This document shows, piece by piece, positions 24,835 through 33,710 of a stretch of DNA of 64,000 bases; the stretch's first letter is position 1, and each line of letters starts with the position of its first letter. The position numbers and the translations under genes are program-made. This DNA is from Chloroflexota bacterium (lineage in GTDB: Bacteria; Chloroflexota; Dehalococcoidia; Lucifugimonadales; SAR202-VII-2): positions 27,766 through 91,765 of the forward strand of contig QEVV01000010.1 of NCBI GenBank assembly GCA_003228115.1, given 5' to 3'. The notes beneath the pieces were generated by a model. That model did no database searches. It was not told the origin of the DNA and was given only the letters and a program-made list of their open reading frames with translations.

Positions 24835-25824
24835 ATGCTCAAACCTCGTGTGTTTGTCACTCGGCGCATCGCTCAAGAGGCTTTGGACTTGCTCCAAGAG
24901 CATACAGAGCTGGTGCTCTGGCCCAAGACTCTGGCTCCCCCAAACCATATCCTCCTGCATGAGGCGAGCCTGTCCCACGGGATCCTGACGACCGTGGAAG
25001 ATACCGTTGACGCCGCACTGATAGACGCCTCGCCCAGCTTGAAGGTGATCAGCCAGATAGCTGTGGGCTATGACAACGTAGATGTAGCAGCGGCGACTGA
25101 GCGAGGCATTCCTGTAGGCAATACGCCTGGTGTGCTATCCAAGACTACAGCGGACTTGGCCTTCGCGTTGCTGATGGCGGTGGCCCGGCGGGTGGTGGAG
25201 GGGGACAGGTATGTTCGGCAGGGGAAGTGGCTGGGTTGGCATCCGTCCTTGCTGGCAGGGGCCGACATCCATGATGCCACGTTGGGCATTGTGGGACTGG
25301 GAAAAATTGGTCTGGAAATGGCGCGCCGAGGGCGCGGCTTTGATATGAACGTCCTGTATAACAGCCGCACTCGGGCACCTGAAATCGAGGCTGAACACGG
25401 CCTTACCTATGTCCCCGAACTGATCAACCTTCTGGGTGAGGCGGACTTCGTGTCGCTGCATGTGCCGTTGACGTCTGAAACGCGCCATCTCATTGGCGAA
25501 GTAGCGTTGGCAGCCATGAAGCCAACCGCCTTTCTCATTAATACGACCCGAGGGCCGGTTGTTGATCAGGGCGCTCTTTATGAAGCTCTGAAGAGTGGAG
25601 TGATAGCCGGGGCGGCACTGGACGTGACAGACCCAGAACCCATGGACGTCAATGACCCCTTGCTTACTTTGGAGAACGTGGTTGTTGCGCCCCATATAGG
25701 CAGCTCTAGCGTAACCACCCGTACTCGCATGGCAATGATGGCGGCAGAGAACCTGCTGGCCGGCCTCAGAGGGGACGTGCCGACCCACTGCGTCAACCGC
25801 GACGCGTTGGGGGCCAGAGGCTAG
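24835..25824 (+). CDS. D-2-hydroxyacid dehydrogenase (glyoxylate/hydroxypyruvate reductase type)
   Basis: A 329-residue NAD(P)-dependent dehydrogenase. The Rossmann motif IVGLGKIGLEMARRGRGF starts near residue 152. SRTRAPEIEAEHGL follows the acidic/basic cofactor switch, and the Arg after NS suggests some NADP preference. The catalytic Arg is in NTTRGPVVDQGALYEAL, the Glu in DVTDPEPMDVNDPL, and the His in VVAPHIGSSSVTTR. Glyoxylate reductases of the GyaR/GhrB group look like this. Exact substrate is uncertain. I chose the ATG at 24835, with AGGAG upstream, over the far longer frame, which would run into gltX. It is divergent from gltX and may share the short promoter region (TGCTATTCT at 24804-24812). 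Glyoxylate links loosely to the glycine genes in this window. Confidence 0.9.
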   Translation: MLKPRVFVTRRIAQEALDLLQEHTELVLWPKTLAPPNHILLHEASLSHGILTTVEDTVDAALIDASPSLKVISQIAVGYDNVDVAAATERGIPVGNTPGVLSKTTADLAFALLMAVARRVVEGDRYVRQGKWLGWHPSLLAGADIHDATLGIVGLGKIGLEMARRGRGFDMNVLYNSRTRAPEIEAEHGLTYVPELINLLGEADFVSLHVPLTSETRHLIGEVALAAMKPTAFLINTTRGPVVDQGALYEALKSGVIAGAALDVTDPEPMDVNDPLLTLENVVVAPHIGSSSVTTRTRMAMMAAENLLAGLRGDVPTHCVNRDALGARG

Positions 25825-25838
25825 GAAGTTCTTTCCCC

Positions 25839-27023
25839 CTAGGCTGGCTGGAGGGCGAAGATGTCTTCCAGATGGAAGAAGCGCACAGCATTCTCGATTG
25901 TCATCTTGCGCTTCTCATCTTCGGGGACACCGTCAAAGATGTTGTCTATGATGCCCTCTGAGTTGGGCCACTCCGACTCCTGATGGGGGAAGTCAGTTGC
26001 CCAAATAAGCCGGTCGATGTTGACATGGTGCCGCATTTCCACGCCCACCTTGTCGTCCTGGAAGCCCCAGTAGAAATTCTCGCGCATGTACTCGCTGGGC
26101 AGTCCCTTCTTCAAAGGGGTCCAGCCCAACATCTCAGCCGTCCATTTCCAATGCCGCTTGTATCGAGTATCGCCCTGTTCCATGAAGAACGGCACCCAGC
26201 CCAGCTGATTCTCGGCAAGGTCGATGACTAGGTTGGGGAAGCGGTCGAAGAGACCGGATAGCACCAGTTGAACTGCATTGATTCCGGCAGCCCTTCCAAA
26301 GCGTGCCACCTGGAGTACGAGGTCCGTGTGCTTCAGGATTTCCTTGTCCTCCTTGGGCCAACGATAGACAGGGCCAGGGAGCAAAGAGCGATCGATGTCG
26401 ACGTGTATGCACACCGGCATTTCCATATCTAATGATGCAGCCCAGAAGCGGTCGTCCTCTGGCGATGGGTGGGGGAAGCCACTGGGGAAGGCGCTGATGA
26501 CAACGGTGCGAAATCCCTGCTTCTTGAGGCGCTCCAGGTCGGCGATGGCATCATCGAGATTGGTGGCCGGGATCACCCCAACCCCGATCAAGCGGTCGGG
26601 GTTTACGGAGCAGTACTCTTCCGCCAGCCAGTCATTCCAGCCTCGGACAACGGCGCGGTAAGCGTCGGGGTCCTTGATGTTGCGCCAAAACTTCGGGCCC
26701 GTGACCTGGCCGGGGAACAAGATCTCAGCGCCGATACCGTCCGCGTCCATTTCCTTGACTCGCTGGGCAGCCGGGCCCGTGCCGGGAGTGTTGTCGTAGG
26801 TCTGACCTAGCGGTTGCCAGTTTTCGCGGCCTTTGCCGCCATAGAGATCGAACGGGAACTCTGTCGGCGGCGCTCCTTCAATGACCAGCGCGTCCGAGCC
26901 GTTCGCCATCCGCAGCCTCCTGGGGGCGCGGTCGCGGAACTTGGGGTCAATGCGATGGGTCCACCGCTCCGGAGAAGTCTCCAAATGGGAGTCGCCGGAA
27001 ATCCAGCGGTATTCAAAGTCCAT
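25839..27023 (-). CDS. ACMSD-type amidohydrolase (394 aa)
   Basis: An amidohydrolase-2 family TIM barrel. The first metal ligands are in ISGDSHLETSPERW, here H-x-E rather than HxH, as in several members of this group. CIHVDIDRSLLPG carries the barrel His, and LIWATDFPHQESEWP is the C-terminal Asp motif. GLFDRFPNLVIDLAENQLGW carries the conserved strand before it. Relatives decarboxylate or hydrolyse aromatic and related carboxylates (ACMSD, gamma-resorcylate decarboxylase), but the substrate is unknown. GGAGACC lies before the ATG at 27023. A second relative sits at 39.7 kb. The gene converges on the hydroxyacid dehydrogenase, with only 14 bp between stops. Confidence 0.85.
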   Translation of the reverse strand: MDFEYRWISGDSHLETSPERWTHRIDPKFRDRAPRRLRMANGSDALVIEGAPPTEFPFDLYGGKGRENWQPLGQTYDNTPGTGPAAQRVKEMDADGIGAEILFPGQVTGPKFWRNIKDPDAYRAVVRGWNDWLAEEYCSVNPDRLIGVGVIPATNLDDAIADLERLKKQGFRTVVISAFPSGFPHPSPEDDRFWAASLDMEMPVCIHVDIDRSLLPGPVYRWPKEDKEILKHTDLVLQVARFGRAAGINAVQLVLSGLFDRFPNLVIDLAENQLGWVPFFMEQGDTRYKRHWKWTAEMLGWTPLKKGLPSEYMRENFYWGFQDDKVGVEMRHHVNIDRLIWATDFPHQESEWPNSEGIIDNIFDGVPEDEKRKMTIENAVRFFHLEDIFALQPA

Positions 27024-27349
27024 GGTAGGTCTCCATAGGCGGATGAGTGTCCAATAGCCTTGTCCCAAAAGCTAGCAGCGAGCCGTGGACTCGTCAAGGT
27101 GCGCGTGCATCAATGGGCGATTTGTCGTTCTGAGCGGAGCGAAGAACCTTGCTAGTTAAAGCCCCAGCGGAGAAGCTAGAAGGCTGACTCCCCTTTGGAT
27201 CAACCCCTGTTCTAGGGTGACTCACTGCCTCTACGGGTCGATTGCGACAGGGCCCGGGCCTCCGTGGAGGAGAGAGGGCCGGTCTGAGACACGGCCCCTA
27301 CCGAACGCTCCTTGCAAGCCAGAAGGCAAGCCAGAAGTCGTAGATCGTT
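27024..27349. other. intergenic region with short repeats
   Basis: No gene is supported in these 326 bp. At 27123-27150 lies a motif of the type GTCGTTCTGAGCGGAGCGAAG, similar to a dispersed intergenic repeat known to me from many bacteria. At 27314-27337 the 12-mer GCAAGCCAGAAG is tandemly duplicated just after the stop of the downstream gene. Confidence 0.45.
27314..27337. repeat. 12-bp perfect tandem duplication
   Basis: GCAAGCCAGAAG occurs at 27314-27325 and 27326-27337 without a gap, in noncoding DNA 3' of the pseudouridine synthase gene. It is a second exact slippage-type duplication in this genome segment. Confidence 0.9.
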
Positions 27350-28297
27350 CTACTGGGCACGGGACTTCCCTCCGCCCGCTGCGGCGTTCCCTGCGTCCTC
27401 AGCGCGAAATTCCTCAAGTGCTTCCGCCAGATCCGGGGGTAGCGGCGACTCAAATTCCATCCATTTGCTTGACGAAGGTTGGCGGAAACTCAAGCGGAAA
27501 GCATGGAGAAAGTGCCGCGGCACCAGGCGGGGGCGTCGAGAGTACAGGGCGTCTCCGACGAGCGGGTGGCCCAGGTGCGTCATATGGACGCGTATCTGGT
27601 GCGTACGCCCTGTCCGTGGGGCCGCCTCCACCAGGGCGAAGGGTCCAATGTCTTCCAACACCTTGTAACGGGTCAGAGAGTCCCTGCCGCCCGCGACGAC
27701 GGCCATGCGCTTTCGGTAGCCGGGGTCGCGGGCAATGGGTGCGTCGACGACGCCCGATTCGGGAGGGTGGCCCCATACCAACGCGAGGTATCCCTTTTCT
27801 ACTTCTCTTTGCTTTAACTGAGCCGATAGCGAAATGTGGGCCATCTGATTCTTGGCGACCATGATTAGACCGGAGGTGTCTTTGTCCAAGCGGTGGACGA
27901 TCCCGGGCCGCGTTTCGCCTCCGATGCCCTGCAGGTCGGGGCAAAGGGCCAGCAGCGCATTGACCAGAGTTCCGGTTGGGTGGCCCGGAGCGGGATGGAC
28001 GGTTAGCCCCGCCGGCTTGTCCACGACCAATAAGTCAGAATCCTGATATACGACCGAAAGGGGAATGTCCTCAGCGATCAAGTCCACCGGCAGAGGCGGA
28101 GGAATCACCACCGTTATCACGTCTTCTGGCCGAACTTTATGCGAGGGTCTGGCTGGCTTTCCGTTCAGCGTAACAAGGTCACGGCGCATCAAGTCTTGGA
28201 GCTGAGAGCGGGAAAGGTCGGGACAACGGTCGGTAAGGAAGCGATCCAGTCTGGCTTCTTCTTCGAGGGCCAGAAAGTCCCGGTGTTCGCCGTTCAC
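27350..28297 (-). CDS. RluD-family 23S rRNA pseudouridine synthase
   Basis: A 315-residue protein with an N-terminal S4 RNA-binding domain (RLDRFLTDRCPDLSRSQLQ, residues 17-35) and the RsuA/RluA catalytic domain. The catalytic Asp is in HRLDKDTSGLIMVAK near residues 134-148. LLVVDKPAGLTVHPAPGH, APRTGRTHQIRVHMTHLGHP and GDALYS are family motifs. It isomerises specific uridines in 23S rRNA, as RluD does at 1911/1915/1917, though the site is not provable from sequence. Its ATG overlaps the lspA stop by four bases, the classical lspA-rluD arrangement, so the two are translationally coupled. Confidence 0.93.
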   Translation of the reverse strand: MNGEHRDFLALEEEARLDRFLTDRCPDLSRSQLQDLMRRDLVTLNGKPARPSHKVRPEDVITVVIPPPLPVDLIAEDIPLSVVYQDSDLLVVDKPAGLTVHPAPGHPTGTLVNALLALCPDLQGIGGETRPGIVHRLDKDTSGLIMVAKNQMAHISLSAQLKQREVEKGYLALVWGHPPESGVVDAPIARDPGYRKRMAVVAGGRDSLTRYKVLEDIGPFALVEAAPRTGRTHQIRVHMTHLGHPLVGDALYSRRPRLVPRHFLHAFRLSFRQPSSSKWMEFESPLPPDLAEALEEFRAEDAGNAAAGGGKSRAQ

Positions 28298-28815
28298 GGC
28301 CCATCGCTAAAGGTGGTCCCCTGGCCCGCTATGTTGGTCCATCCACCGGGCTCAGCTTTCGGTTCCTTCTGGCCAGGCTGATAGAGGATCCACAGGAGGA
28401 TTGCGACTCCGGTTACAACGGCAGCGTCAGCCAGGTTGAAAATGGGCCAGGGACCCACATCGATAAAGTCGACCACGGACCCTAGGCGCACTCGATCGGC
28501 CAAGTTGCCCAGTGCCCCGCCCAGAAGCATGCCAAGGCTAAGCAGGGGCAGCATGCCCGGCATGGTGTGGCGGCGGAAGTACCAAACCATCACCGATATC
28601 CCAATAATGGACGTCACAGTGAGCAGCATTCCCCTGTCCCGAAACAGACCGAAGGCGACCCCAGTATTGCGTACGAAGGTCAGGCGGAAGAAACCCTGCT
28701 TGGGAATGGACTCGCCGGGATACATCGTGGCATCAATCAATACCTTCACGCCTTGGTCTATCCCAAAAACGACCAGTGCAAAAAGCAGAATCAGCGCCCA
28801 CTGACGGATATTCAT
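28294..28815 (-). CDS. lspA: lipoprotein signal peptidase (signal peptidase II)
   Basis: A four-TM aspartic protease of 173 residues. VFGIDQGVKVLID lies in the first loop region, FVRNTGVAFGLF is the conserved Asn/Thr motif, and GNLADRVRLGSVVDFID plus FNLADA carry the two catalytic Asp residues. It cleaves prolipoproteins after lipid modification. I use the ATG at 28815; a TTG at 28827 would add four residues. It lies 106 bp after ribH and overlaps the pseudouridine synthase gene by four bases, so it may be read from the riboflavin operon as well. Confidence 0.94.
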   Translation of the reverse strand: MNIRQWALILLFALVVFGIDQGVKVLIDATMYPGESIPKQGFFRLTFVRNTGVAFGLFRDRGMLLTVTSIIGISVMVWYFRRHTMPGMLPLLSLGMLLGGALGNLADRVRLGSVVDFIDVGPWPIFNLADAAVVTGVAILLWILYQPGQKEPKAEPGGWTNIAGQGTTFSDGP

Positions 28816-28920
28816 GAGGAGATGCAACGAGTGCAGCTAAAGCAGGGCCTGGATTCCTTCGCATCGCTGGTGAAGTTCAGCAGTAGATGCGACTTGGCGG
28901 CCTTAGCCTAGTGGCGGTTG

Positions 28921-29526
28921 CTAATCCTCCATGCTGCGTAACTCTCGCAGGAGGTTAACCATTTCGATAGCGCCGAGGGCGGCATCGTAGCCCTTGTTGC
29001 CGGCATGACCGCCGGCCCTATCAAGGGCTTGCTGCTCGTCGTAGGTCGTGAGTAGTCCGAAAAGTACGGGAACGCCGGTTTCCCGGGAAACGGCCTCGAT
29101 TCCCAGAGCGGCCTGTCCTGCCACATATTCGAAGTGTGCGGTCTCACCCTTGATCACGGCCCCAACACAGACCACAGCATGCCAAAGGCCAGTACTGGCG
29201 AGAACGCGGGCCGTTTGAGGTATCTCAAAGCAGCCGGGGACCCAGGCGACGCGTATATCATCACTTTCGACGCCGTGCTCTCCCAAGGCGCTCACCGCTC
29301 CGTCTACAAGGCGTCTGGCAATATCTTGGTGAAAACGGGAGGCTACGACCGCGACTCTGAGCCCGTCGCCGTTCAGGCTGCCCTGCACCTCTTCGGGGGC
29401 GGAGTCAGCGGAGTCAGAGGAAGGGCGGGGTTCTGAAGGAGGAAACGGCGCAGTACCGCTGCCCCCCTGAGGTGGGAGCGGTTTGCTGTCAGGGGTATCT
29501 GGCGGTTGAGTAATTGTCTGATCCAA
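28921..29526 (-). CDS. ribH: 6,7-dimethyl-8-ribityllumazine synthase
   Basis: A 201-residue lumazine synthase. The first 50 or so residues are a Pro/Ser-rich extension that is absent from most RibH, whose usual length is about 155. The core shows VAVVASRFHQDIARRLVDGA, VAWVPGCFEIPQTARVLA, VCVGAVIKGETAHFEYVAGQ with the catalytic His, and PVLFGLLTTYDEQQALDRAG. It joins 5-amino-6-ribitylaminouracil to dihydroxybutanone phosphate. The start is a TTG at 29526 with GAGG ten bases upstream. No better start lies downstream near the core. It lies 13 bp after ribBA, in one operon. Confidence 0.94.
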   Translation of the reverse strand: MDQTITQPPDTPDSKPLPPQGGSGTAPFPPSEPRPSSDSADSAPEEVQGSLNGDGLRVAVVASRFHQDIARRLVDGAVSALGEHGVESDDIRVAWVPGCFEIPQTARVLASTGLWHAVVCVGAVIKGETAHFEYVAGQAALGIEAVSRETGVPVLFGLLTTYDEQQALDRAGGHAGNKGYDAALGAIEMVNLLRELRSMED

Positions 29527-29539
29527 TGTAAGGCTTCCT

Positions 29540-30745
29540 CTAGTCGGCTACGTCCAATAGATGACCAAGCTTAACTCGTTTGGTCTCCATATACCGGCGG
29601 TTCTCTTCATGTTCTTTGGCGACAATGGGTACGCGCTCGACCATGGTGAGCCCGTACCCCTCAAGCCCAATGACCTTGCGAGGGTTGTTGGTGAGAAATC
29701 GAAAGTTCTTAACGCCTAGGTCCAGCAGGATTTGAGCACCCACACCGTAGTGCCGCAAGTCCGGAGCAAAGCCCAGGCTTTCGTTGGCTTCGACAGTGTC
29801 CATGCCGTTGTCCTGCAGAGCATAAGCCCGGATCTTGTTATGCAGCCCAATACCCCGGCCCTCCTGTCTCATGTAGAGGAAGACCCCGCGCTCACTCTCT
29901 TGGATGGCTTTCATAGCGAGACGCATTTGCTCGCCGCAGTCGCACCGAATGCTGCCGAAGGTATCGCCGGTCAGACATTCGCTGTGTACCCGGACCAGCA
30001 CGGGCTCCTCGCCAGCGACATCCCCTTTGACCAAGGCTACGTGTTGGTCCGGGTCCACTTTGCTTTTGTACGCTACGGCGGTGAACTCCCCATACTCCGT
30101 CGGTAGGCGAGCTTCCGCCACTCTTTCTATAAGAGTCTCGTGTGCTAGGCGGTAGGCGATGATCTGGGCGACGCTGATGATTTTAATGTCATGCCGCTCA
30201 GAGAATGCCTCCAAACGGGCCATGCGGGCCATGGAGCCATCTTCGTCCATGATCTCGCAGATAACGCCAGCTGGAGCCAGTCCTGCCAGGTTGCAAAGAT
30301 CCACGACGGCTTCCGTCTGTCCTGCCCGGACGAGAACTCCGCCCTCCTGGTAGCGCAGGGGAAAGATATGGCCGGGGCGGGCAAGGTCTTCTGGTTGGGT
30401 GGAGGGGTCAACCATCGCCCGGATGGTAGCGGCGCGGTCATAAGCAGAGATGCCGGTAGTGGCCCCTTCTATGATGTCCACTGAGACAGTGAAGGCCGTG
30501 CCAAAGGTGGCAGTGTTTTTATCAACCATCATTGGAAGTCGCAACTCTTCCAGTCGCTCCCCCGTGAGGGAGATGCAAATGAGGCCGCGGCCATGGGTAG
30601 CCATGAAGTTAATGGCTTCCGGGGTTGCCCATTGACCGGCGATTGCGAGGTCACCCTCGTTTTCGCGGCCTTCGTCATCGACGATGATGGCAAATTTGCC
30701 CCATCGCATATCCTCGATGACTTCTTCAACGGTGGCCAGTGCCAT
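29540..30745 (-). CDS. ribBA: bifunctional 3,4-dihydroxybutanone-4-phosphate synthase / GTP cyclohydrolase II
   Basis: A 401-residue fusion. The N-terminal DHBP-synthase domain has IIVDDEGRENEGDLAIAG (metal-binding Asp/Glu loop) and MATHGRGLICISL, followed by SVDIIEGATTGISAYDRA. The C-terminal GTP cyclohydrolase II domain has VRVHSECLTGDTFGSIRCDC with the zinc Cys residues, then YMRQEGRGIGLHNKIRAYAL and RHYGVGAQILLDLGVKNFRF. It feeds both branches of riboflavin synthesis. The ATG has GGAGG six bases upstream. It lies 17 bp after ribE and 13 bp before ribH. Confidence 0.97.
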   Translation of the reverse strand: MALATVEEVIEDMRWGKFAIIVDDEGRENEGDLAIAGQWATPEAINFMATHGRGLICISLTGERLEELRLPMMVDKNTATFGTAFTVSVDIIEGATTGISAYDRAATIRAMVDPSTQPEDLARPGHIFPLRYQEGGVLVRAGQTEAVVDLCNLAGLAPAGVICEIMDEDGSMARMARLEAFSERHDIKIISVAQIIAYRLAHETLIERVAEARLPTEYGEFTAVAYKSKVDPDQHVALVKGDVAGEEPVLVRVHSECLTGDTFGSIRCDCGEQMRLAMKAIQESERGVFLYMRQEGRGIGLHNKIRAYALQDNGMDTVEANESLGFAPDLRHYGVGAQILLDLGVKNFRFLTNNPRKVIGLEGYGLTMVERVPIVAKEHEENRRYMETKRVKLGHLLDVAD

Positions 30746-30762
30746 GCTTTCCCTCCGGCTTA

Positions 30763-31347
30763 TCAGCGACGGGTTTCAGCCAGTAGCCGCTCGACGTATT
30801 TGGCCAGGATGTCCACTTCCAAGTTTACCATATCACCCTCATGCTTCTCGCCCAAAATCGTCTCGCGGTACGTAGTAGGGATGACGGATACAGTAAAGGT
30901 GTCCTCTTGAATGTCCACTACGGTCAGGCTAATCCCGTCGACGGCAATGAATCCTTTAGGGGCGATGTACCTCATGAGGGCTGATGGTGTGCTGAAGCGA
31001 ATGATTCGGGAATTGCCTTCCGGGGTGACCCCTATGATATCCGCAGTTCCGTCCACGTGGCCTTGAACGATATGGCCCCCTAGGCGGTCGGTGACCGCCA
31101 GTGGCCGCTCCAGATTGACTCCGCTCCCCGCCGCCAACTGACCAAGATTGGTGCGCCGCAGGGTTTCTGGAGTGACCTCTACAGAGAAATTCTCACTACC
31201 TATGGATGTGGCAGTCAGGCACGTCCCGTTTACAGCGATGCTTCCACCCAGCGTTAGATCGTCAAGGGTTTTTCGGGCGGCGATGGTCAGCGTAGACTTT
31301 TCTACCGAAAGCAAATGACCTATCTCTTCAACAATACCGGTGAACAT
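30763..31347 (-). CDS. ribE: riboflavin synthase, alpha subunit
   Basis: A 194-residue protein with two lumazine-binding barrels. It starts with the family N-terminus MFTGIVEEIGHL. GGSIAVNGTCLTATSIG and ERPLAVTDRLGGHIVQGHVD belong to repeat 1, and PKGFIAVDGISLTVVDIQED to repeat 2. It dismutates two lumazine molecules into riboflavin and the pyrimidine. Its ATG shares a base with the TAA of ribD (TAATG), so translation is coupled. Confidence 0.96.
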   Translation of the reverse strand: MFTGIVEEIGHLLSVEKSTLTIAARKTLDDLTLGGSIAVNGTCLTATSIGSENFSVEVTPETLRRTNLGQLAAGSGVNLERPLAVTDRLGGHIVQGHVDGTADIIGVTPEGNSRIIRFSTPSALMRYIAPKGFIAVDGISLTVVDIQEDTFTVSVIPTTYRETILGEKHEGDMVNLEVDILAKYVERLLAETRR

Positions 31348-32462
31348 TATTGTCCGCCCGCCTTCTTGATGGGATAACCCGCAATGAAGACATCACCTCC
31401 GAACACCTCAATGGTAGTTCGTTCAAGGCGTAAGGCTTCGCTCATGCGGGTGGCGCCTCTGCCGCTCACAGGTGAGGGAGAAGACGCTCCGCCGATGATA
31501 GTGGGCGAAACAAAAGCTAGCACTTTGTCAACGAAACCAAGGTCGAAGAGCGAGCCCAGCAACCTGCCTCCCCCTTCCACCATAACTCCAGTTATATCAC
31601 GCTCCGCTAGGGTCTGCAGGAGATCACCCAAGTCCACGCCACCATGGGTGGAGGGGGCAACAAGTAGGATGTCGGCTCCACCTTCCTCTAGGCTGTGGCG
31701 CCGAGTCGCTTCGACATCCACTGCGGCTATAAGCGTCTGGCCTGCTTCTCTAAGAAGGCGGGCGCTAGGTGGCGTTCGGCCATGGCTATCCACCACGATG
31801 CGTAGTGGCTGACGAATCGAAGGTGCATCGCCCTGACGGAGCGTGAGTTGAGGGTCGTCTTCGATCACAGTATTGACCCCAACCATGATGGCGTCGTACT
31901 GACCGCGAAGGGCGTTGGCGTGACTACGGGATGCCTGAGAGGTGATCCATTTGGAATCGCCGGAGGTTGTCGCTATCTTGCCGTCTAGGCTGGTAGCAAA
32001 CTTCGCCACTACGAAGGGCCTGCCGGTCTTAATGAAATGGCTGTAGGCCTCAATGATCTGCTCTGCGCCTTCTTGCCGATCACCACTCTGAACCGTGATG
32101 CCTGCATCCGCCATCTCCTTGATCCCCTTGCCGTTGACCTTTGGATTGGGGTCAACAGCCGCAATGCAGATAGTGCTGATGCCGGCTTCTATGATGGCTT
32201 TTGTACAAGGGGGCGTGCGGCCCTGGTGGCAGCAAGGCTCCAGCGTGGTGAACAGGGTAGCGCCACGAGCCGCCGCTCCGGCGGCCTTCAATGCCACGAT
32301 TTCCGCATGGTCATCGCCGGGAGGTTGCGTGAAGCCCTCTCCAACAATGACGCTGTCCTTGATAATTAGAGCGCCAACGGCTGGATTGGGACTTGTCGTT
32401 CCCAGCGCGCTGCGAGCCAAGTCAAGGGCCCGCTCCATTGGAGATGGCGAGGGGGTTGTCAT
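31347..32462 (-). CDS. ribD: bifunctional pyrimidine deaminase/reductase
   Basis: A 371-residue fusion. The N-terminal deaminase has GDDHAEIVAL (zinc His and catalytic Glu) and LEPCCHQGRTPPCTKAII (zinc Cys). The C-terminal NADPH reductase has KFATSLDGKIAT, DAIMVGVNTVIEDDPQLT and VMVEGGGRLLGSLFD. It carries out steps 2 and 3 of riboflavin synthesis. Only 44 bp separate its start from the threonine-aldolase gene, so the operon may begin there. No FMN riboswitch is visible upstream. The start codon is either at 32462 or the ATG at 32438. Confidence 0.95.
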   Translation of the reverse strand: MTTPSPSPMERALDLARSALGTTSPNPAVGALIIKDSVIVGEGFTQPPGDDHAEIVALKAAGAAARGATLFTTLEPCCHQGRTPPCTKAIIEAGISTICIAAVDPNPKVNGKGIKEMADAGITVQSGDRQEGAEQIIEAYSHFIKTGRPFVVAKFATSLDGKIATTSGDSKWITSQASRSHANALRGQYDAIMVGVNTVIEDDPQLTLRQGDAPSIRQPLRIVVDSHGRTPPSARLLREAGQTLIAAVDVEATRRHSLEEGGADILLVAPSTHGGVDLGDLLQTLAERDITGVMVEGGGRLLGSLFDLGFVDKVLAFVSPTIIGGASSPSPVSGRGATRMSEALRLERTTIEVFGGDVFIAGYPIKKAGGQ

Positions 32463-32506
32463 TACAGGGTAGTCAGGGAGGAGGTCATAAAGTCGTCTTA
32501 GACGGG

Positions 32507-33553
32507 CTAGTTGACCCCAGTCCGAATTTTGACGGCTACTTCTATGACTCCCAGGGCGGTGTCGATATCCTCTGCGCCGATGCCTAGGTGGGTGACCATG
32601 CGTATCATCGTTCCGCCTGGCGAACCGGCCTTCACGCCGCGCTCTGCCAGGGTCTCAAGGAAGCCCTGAACGTTTCCATCGGCTAGTTCAAAGATGACAA
32701 TGTTGGTCTGGATACGGGTTGGGTCTACTATGACGCCGGGTATGTTGGCAAGGCCGTCAGCCAGCAGCCTGGCGTTAGCGTGGTCCTCTGCCAGGCGGTG
32801 AGCAGTTGTCTCAAAGGCGACGAGTCCAGCGGCAGCGAGTATTCCCGCCTGTCTCATGCCCCCGCCCACCATGCGCCGGATGCGGCGGGCCCGGCTGATG
32901 AAATCCAGACTGCCGCACAGCAGCGATCCGACAGGACAAGATAGGCCTTTGGATAGGCAGAAGAGGACAGTATCGAACGGAGCCACTACGTCGCTTACCG
33001 GCAGGCCTAGGTAGGTGGCAGCGTTGAAGACTCGAGCGCCGTCCAGATGAAGGCTGACTCCGTGCCGCTGGGCAATCTCAGACACGCTTTGGACGTACGC
33101 AGGGGGAAGGACCGCGCCGCTGCACCTGTTGTGCGTATTTTCCAGGCACACGAGCCGGGTAGGGGCAACTGCCAACGCTGCCGGGCGTATGGCCTGATCC
33201 AGTTGATCAAGGTCCATTGTTCCGTCAAGGTCGTTTGGGACCTGACGCATGACAAGGCTGCCCAGAGCGGAAGCTCCGCCAACCTCATAGTAGTAGATAT
33301 GAGCCTGGTCCCCTAGGACGATTTCTTCGCCTCGTTGGCAGTGGGTGAGAACGGAAATCAGGTTACCCATCGTGCCGGAGGGAACAAAGAGTGCTGCCTC
33401 CTTGCCCGTTAGAGCGGCTGCTGCTTCCTCCAGCCTGTTGACTGTTGGGTCGTCCCGGTAGCCGTCATCGCCAACCTCGGCCTCGGCCATGGCGCGGCGC
33501 ATCTCTAGCGTCGGCTCAGTAACAGTGTCGCTGCGCAAGTCTATGGCTTTCAA
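32507..33553 (-). CDS. ltaE: low-specificity threonine aldolase
   Basis: A PLP enzyme of 348 residues, fold type [20 protein letters not shown] and [16 protein letters not shown] are the typical N-terminus. [18 protein letters not shown] contains the PLP-contacting Asp, and [17 protein letters not shown] holds the Lys that binds PLP. It splits threonine into glycine and acetaldehyde, which fits the glycine-cleavage operon about 1 kb away. The start is a TTG at 33553 with GGGGAG five bases upstream. An extended -10 (TGCTAGAAT) lies at 33581-33589, about 30 bp ahead, and may drive ltaE and the riboflavin genes together. Confidence 0.93.
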   Translation of the reverse strand: MKAIDLRSDTVTEPTLEMRRAMAEAEVGDDGYRDDPTVNRLEEAAAALTGKEAALFVPSGTMGNLISVLTHCQRGEEIVLGDQAHIYYYEVGGASALGSLVMRQVPNDLDGTMDLDQLDQAIRPAALAVAPTRLVCLENTHNRCSGAVLPPAYVQSVSEIAQRHGVSLHLDGARVFNAATYLGLPVSDVVAPFDTVLFCLSKGLSCPVGSLLCGSLDFISRARRIRRMVGGGMRQAGILAAAGLVAFETTAHRLAEDHANARLLADGLANIPGVIVDPTRIQTNIVIFELADGNVQGFLETLAERGVKAGSPGGTMIRMVTHLGIGAEDIDTALGVIEVAVKIRTGVN

Positions 33554-33580
33554 TGTCGCTCCCCGGAGTCGATCCGCCCT

Positions 33581-33589
33581 ATTCTAGCA
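33581..33589 (-). promoter_or_regulatory. extended -10 promoter of ltaE (and possibly the rib genes)
   Basis: The minus strand reads TGCTAGAAT. The predicted start gives a leader of about 20 nt that carries the GGGGAG ribosome site before the TTG start at 33553. Confidence 0.5.
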
Positions 33590-33710
33590 ACGACCGATGG
33601 GCAGCGCTACAGGAGGCGCAGCGGTAGCGGGAAGGCGAGTGCGCCGGAAATTGAAGTGTTGTACCCTTGGCTTTGCATGTTTTAAGGCACTCCTGCCCTA
33701 TGGGAACTCC

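Noticed and set aside
32463..32506. FMN riboswitch upstream of ribD
   Set aside because: The spacer is only 44 bp, too short for the aptamer, and no conserved element is seen.
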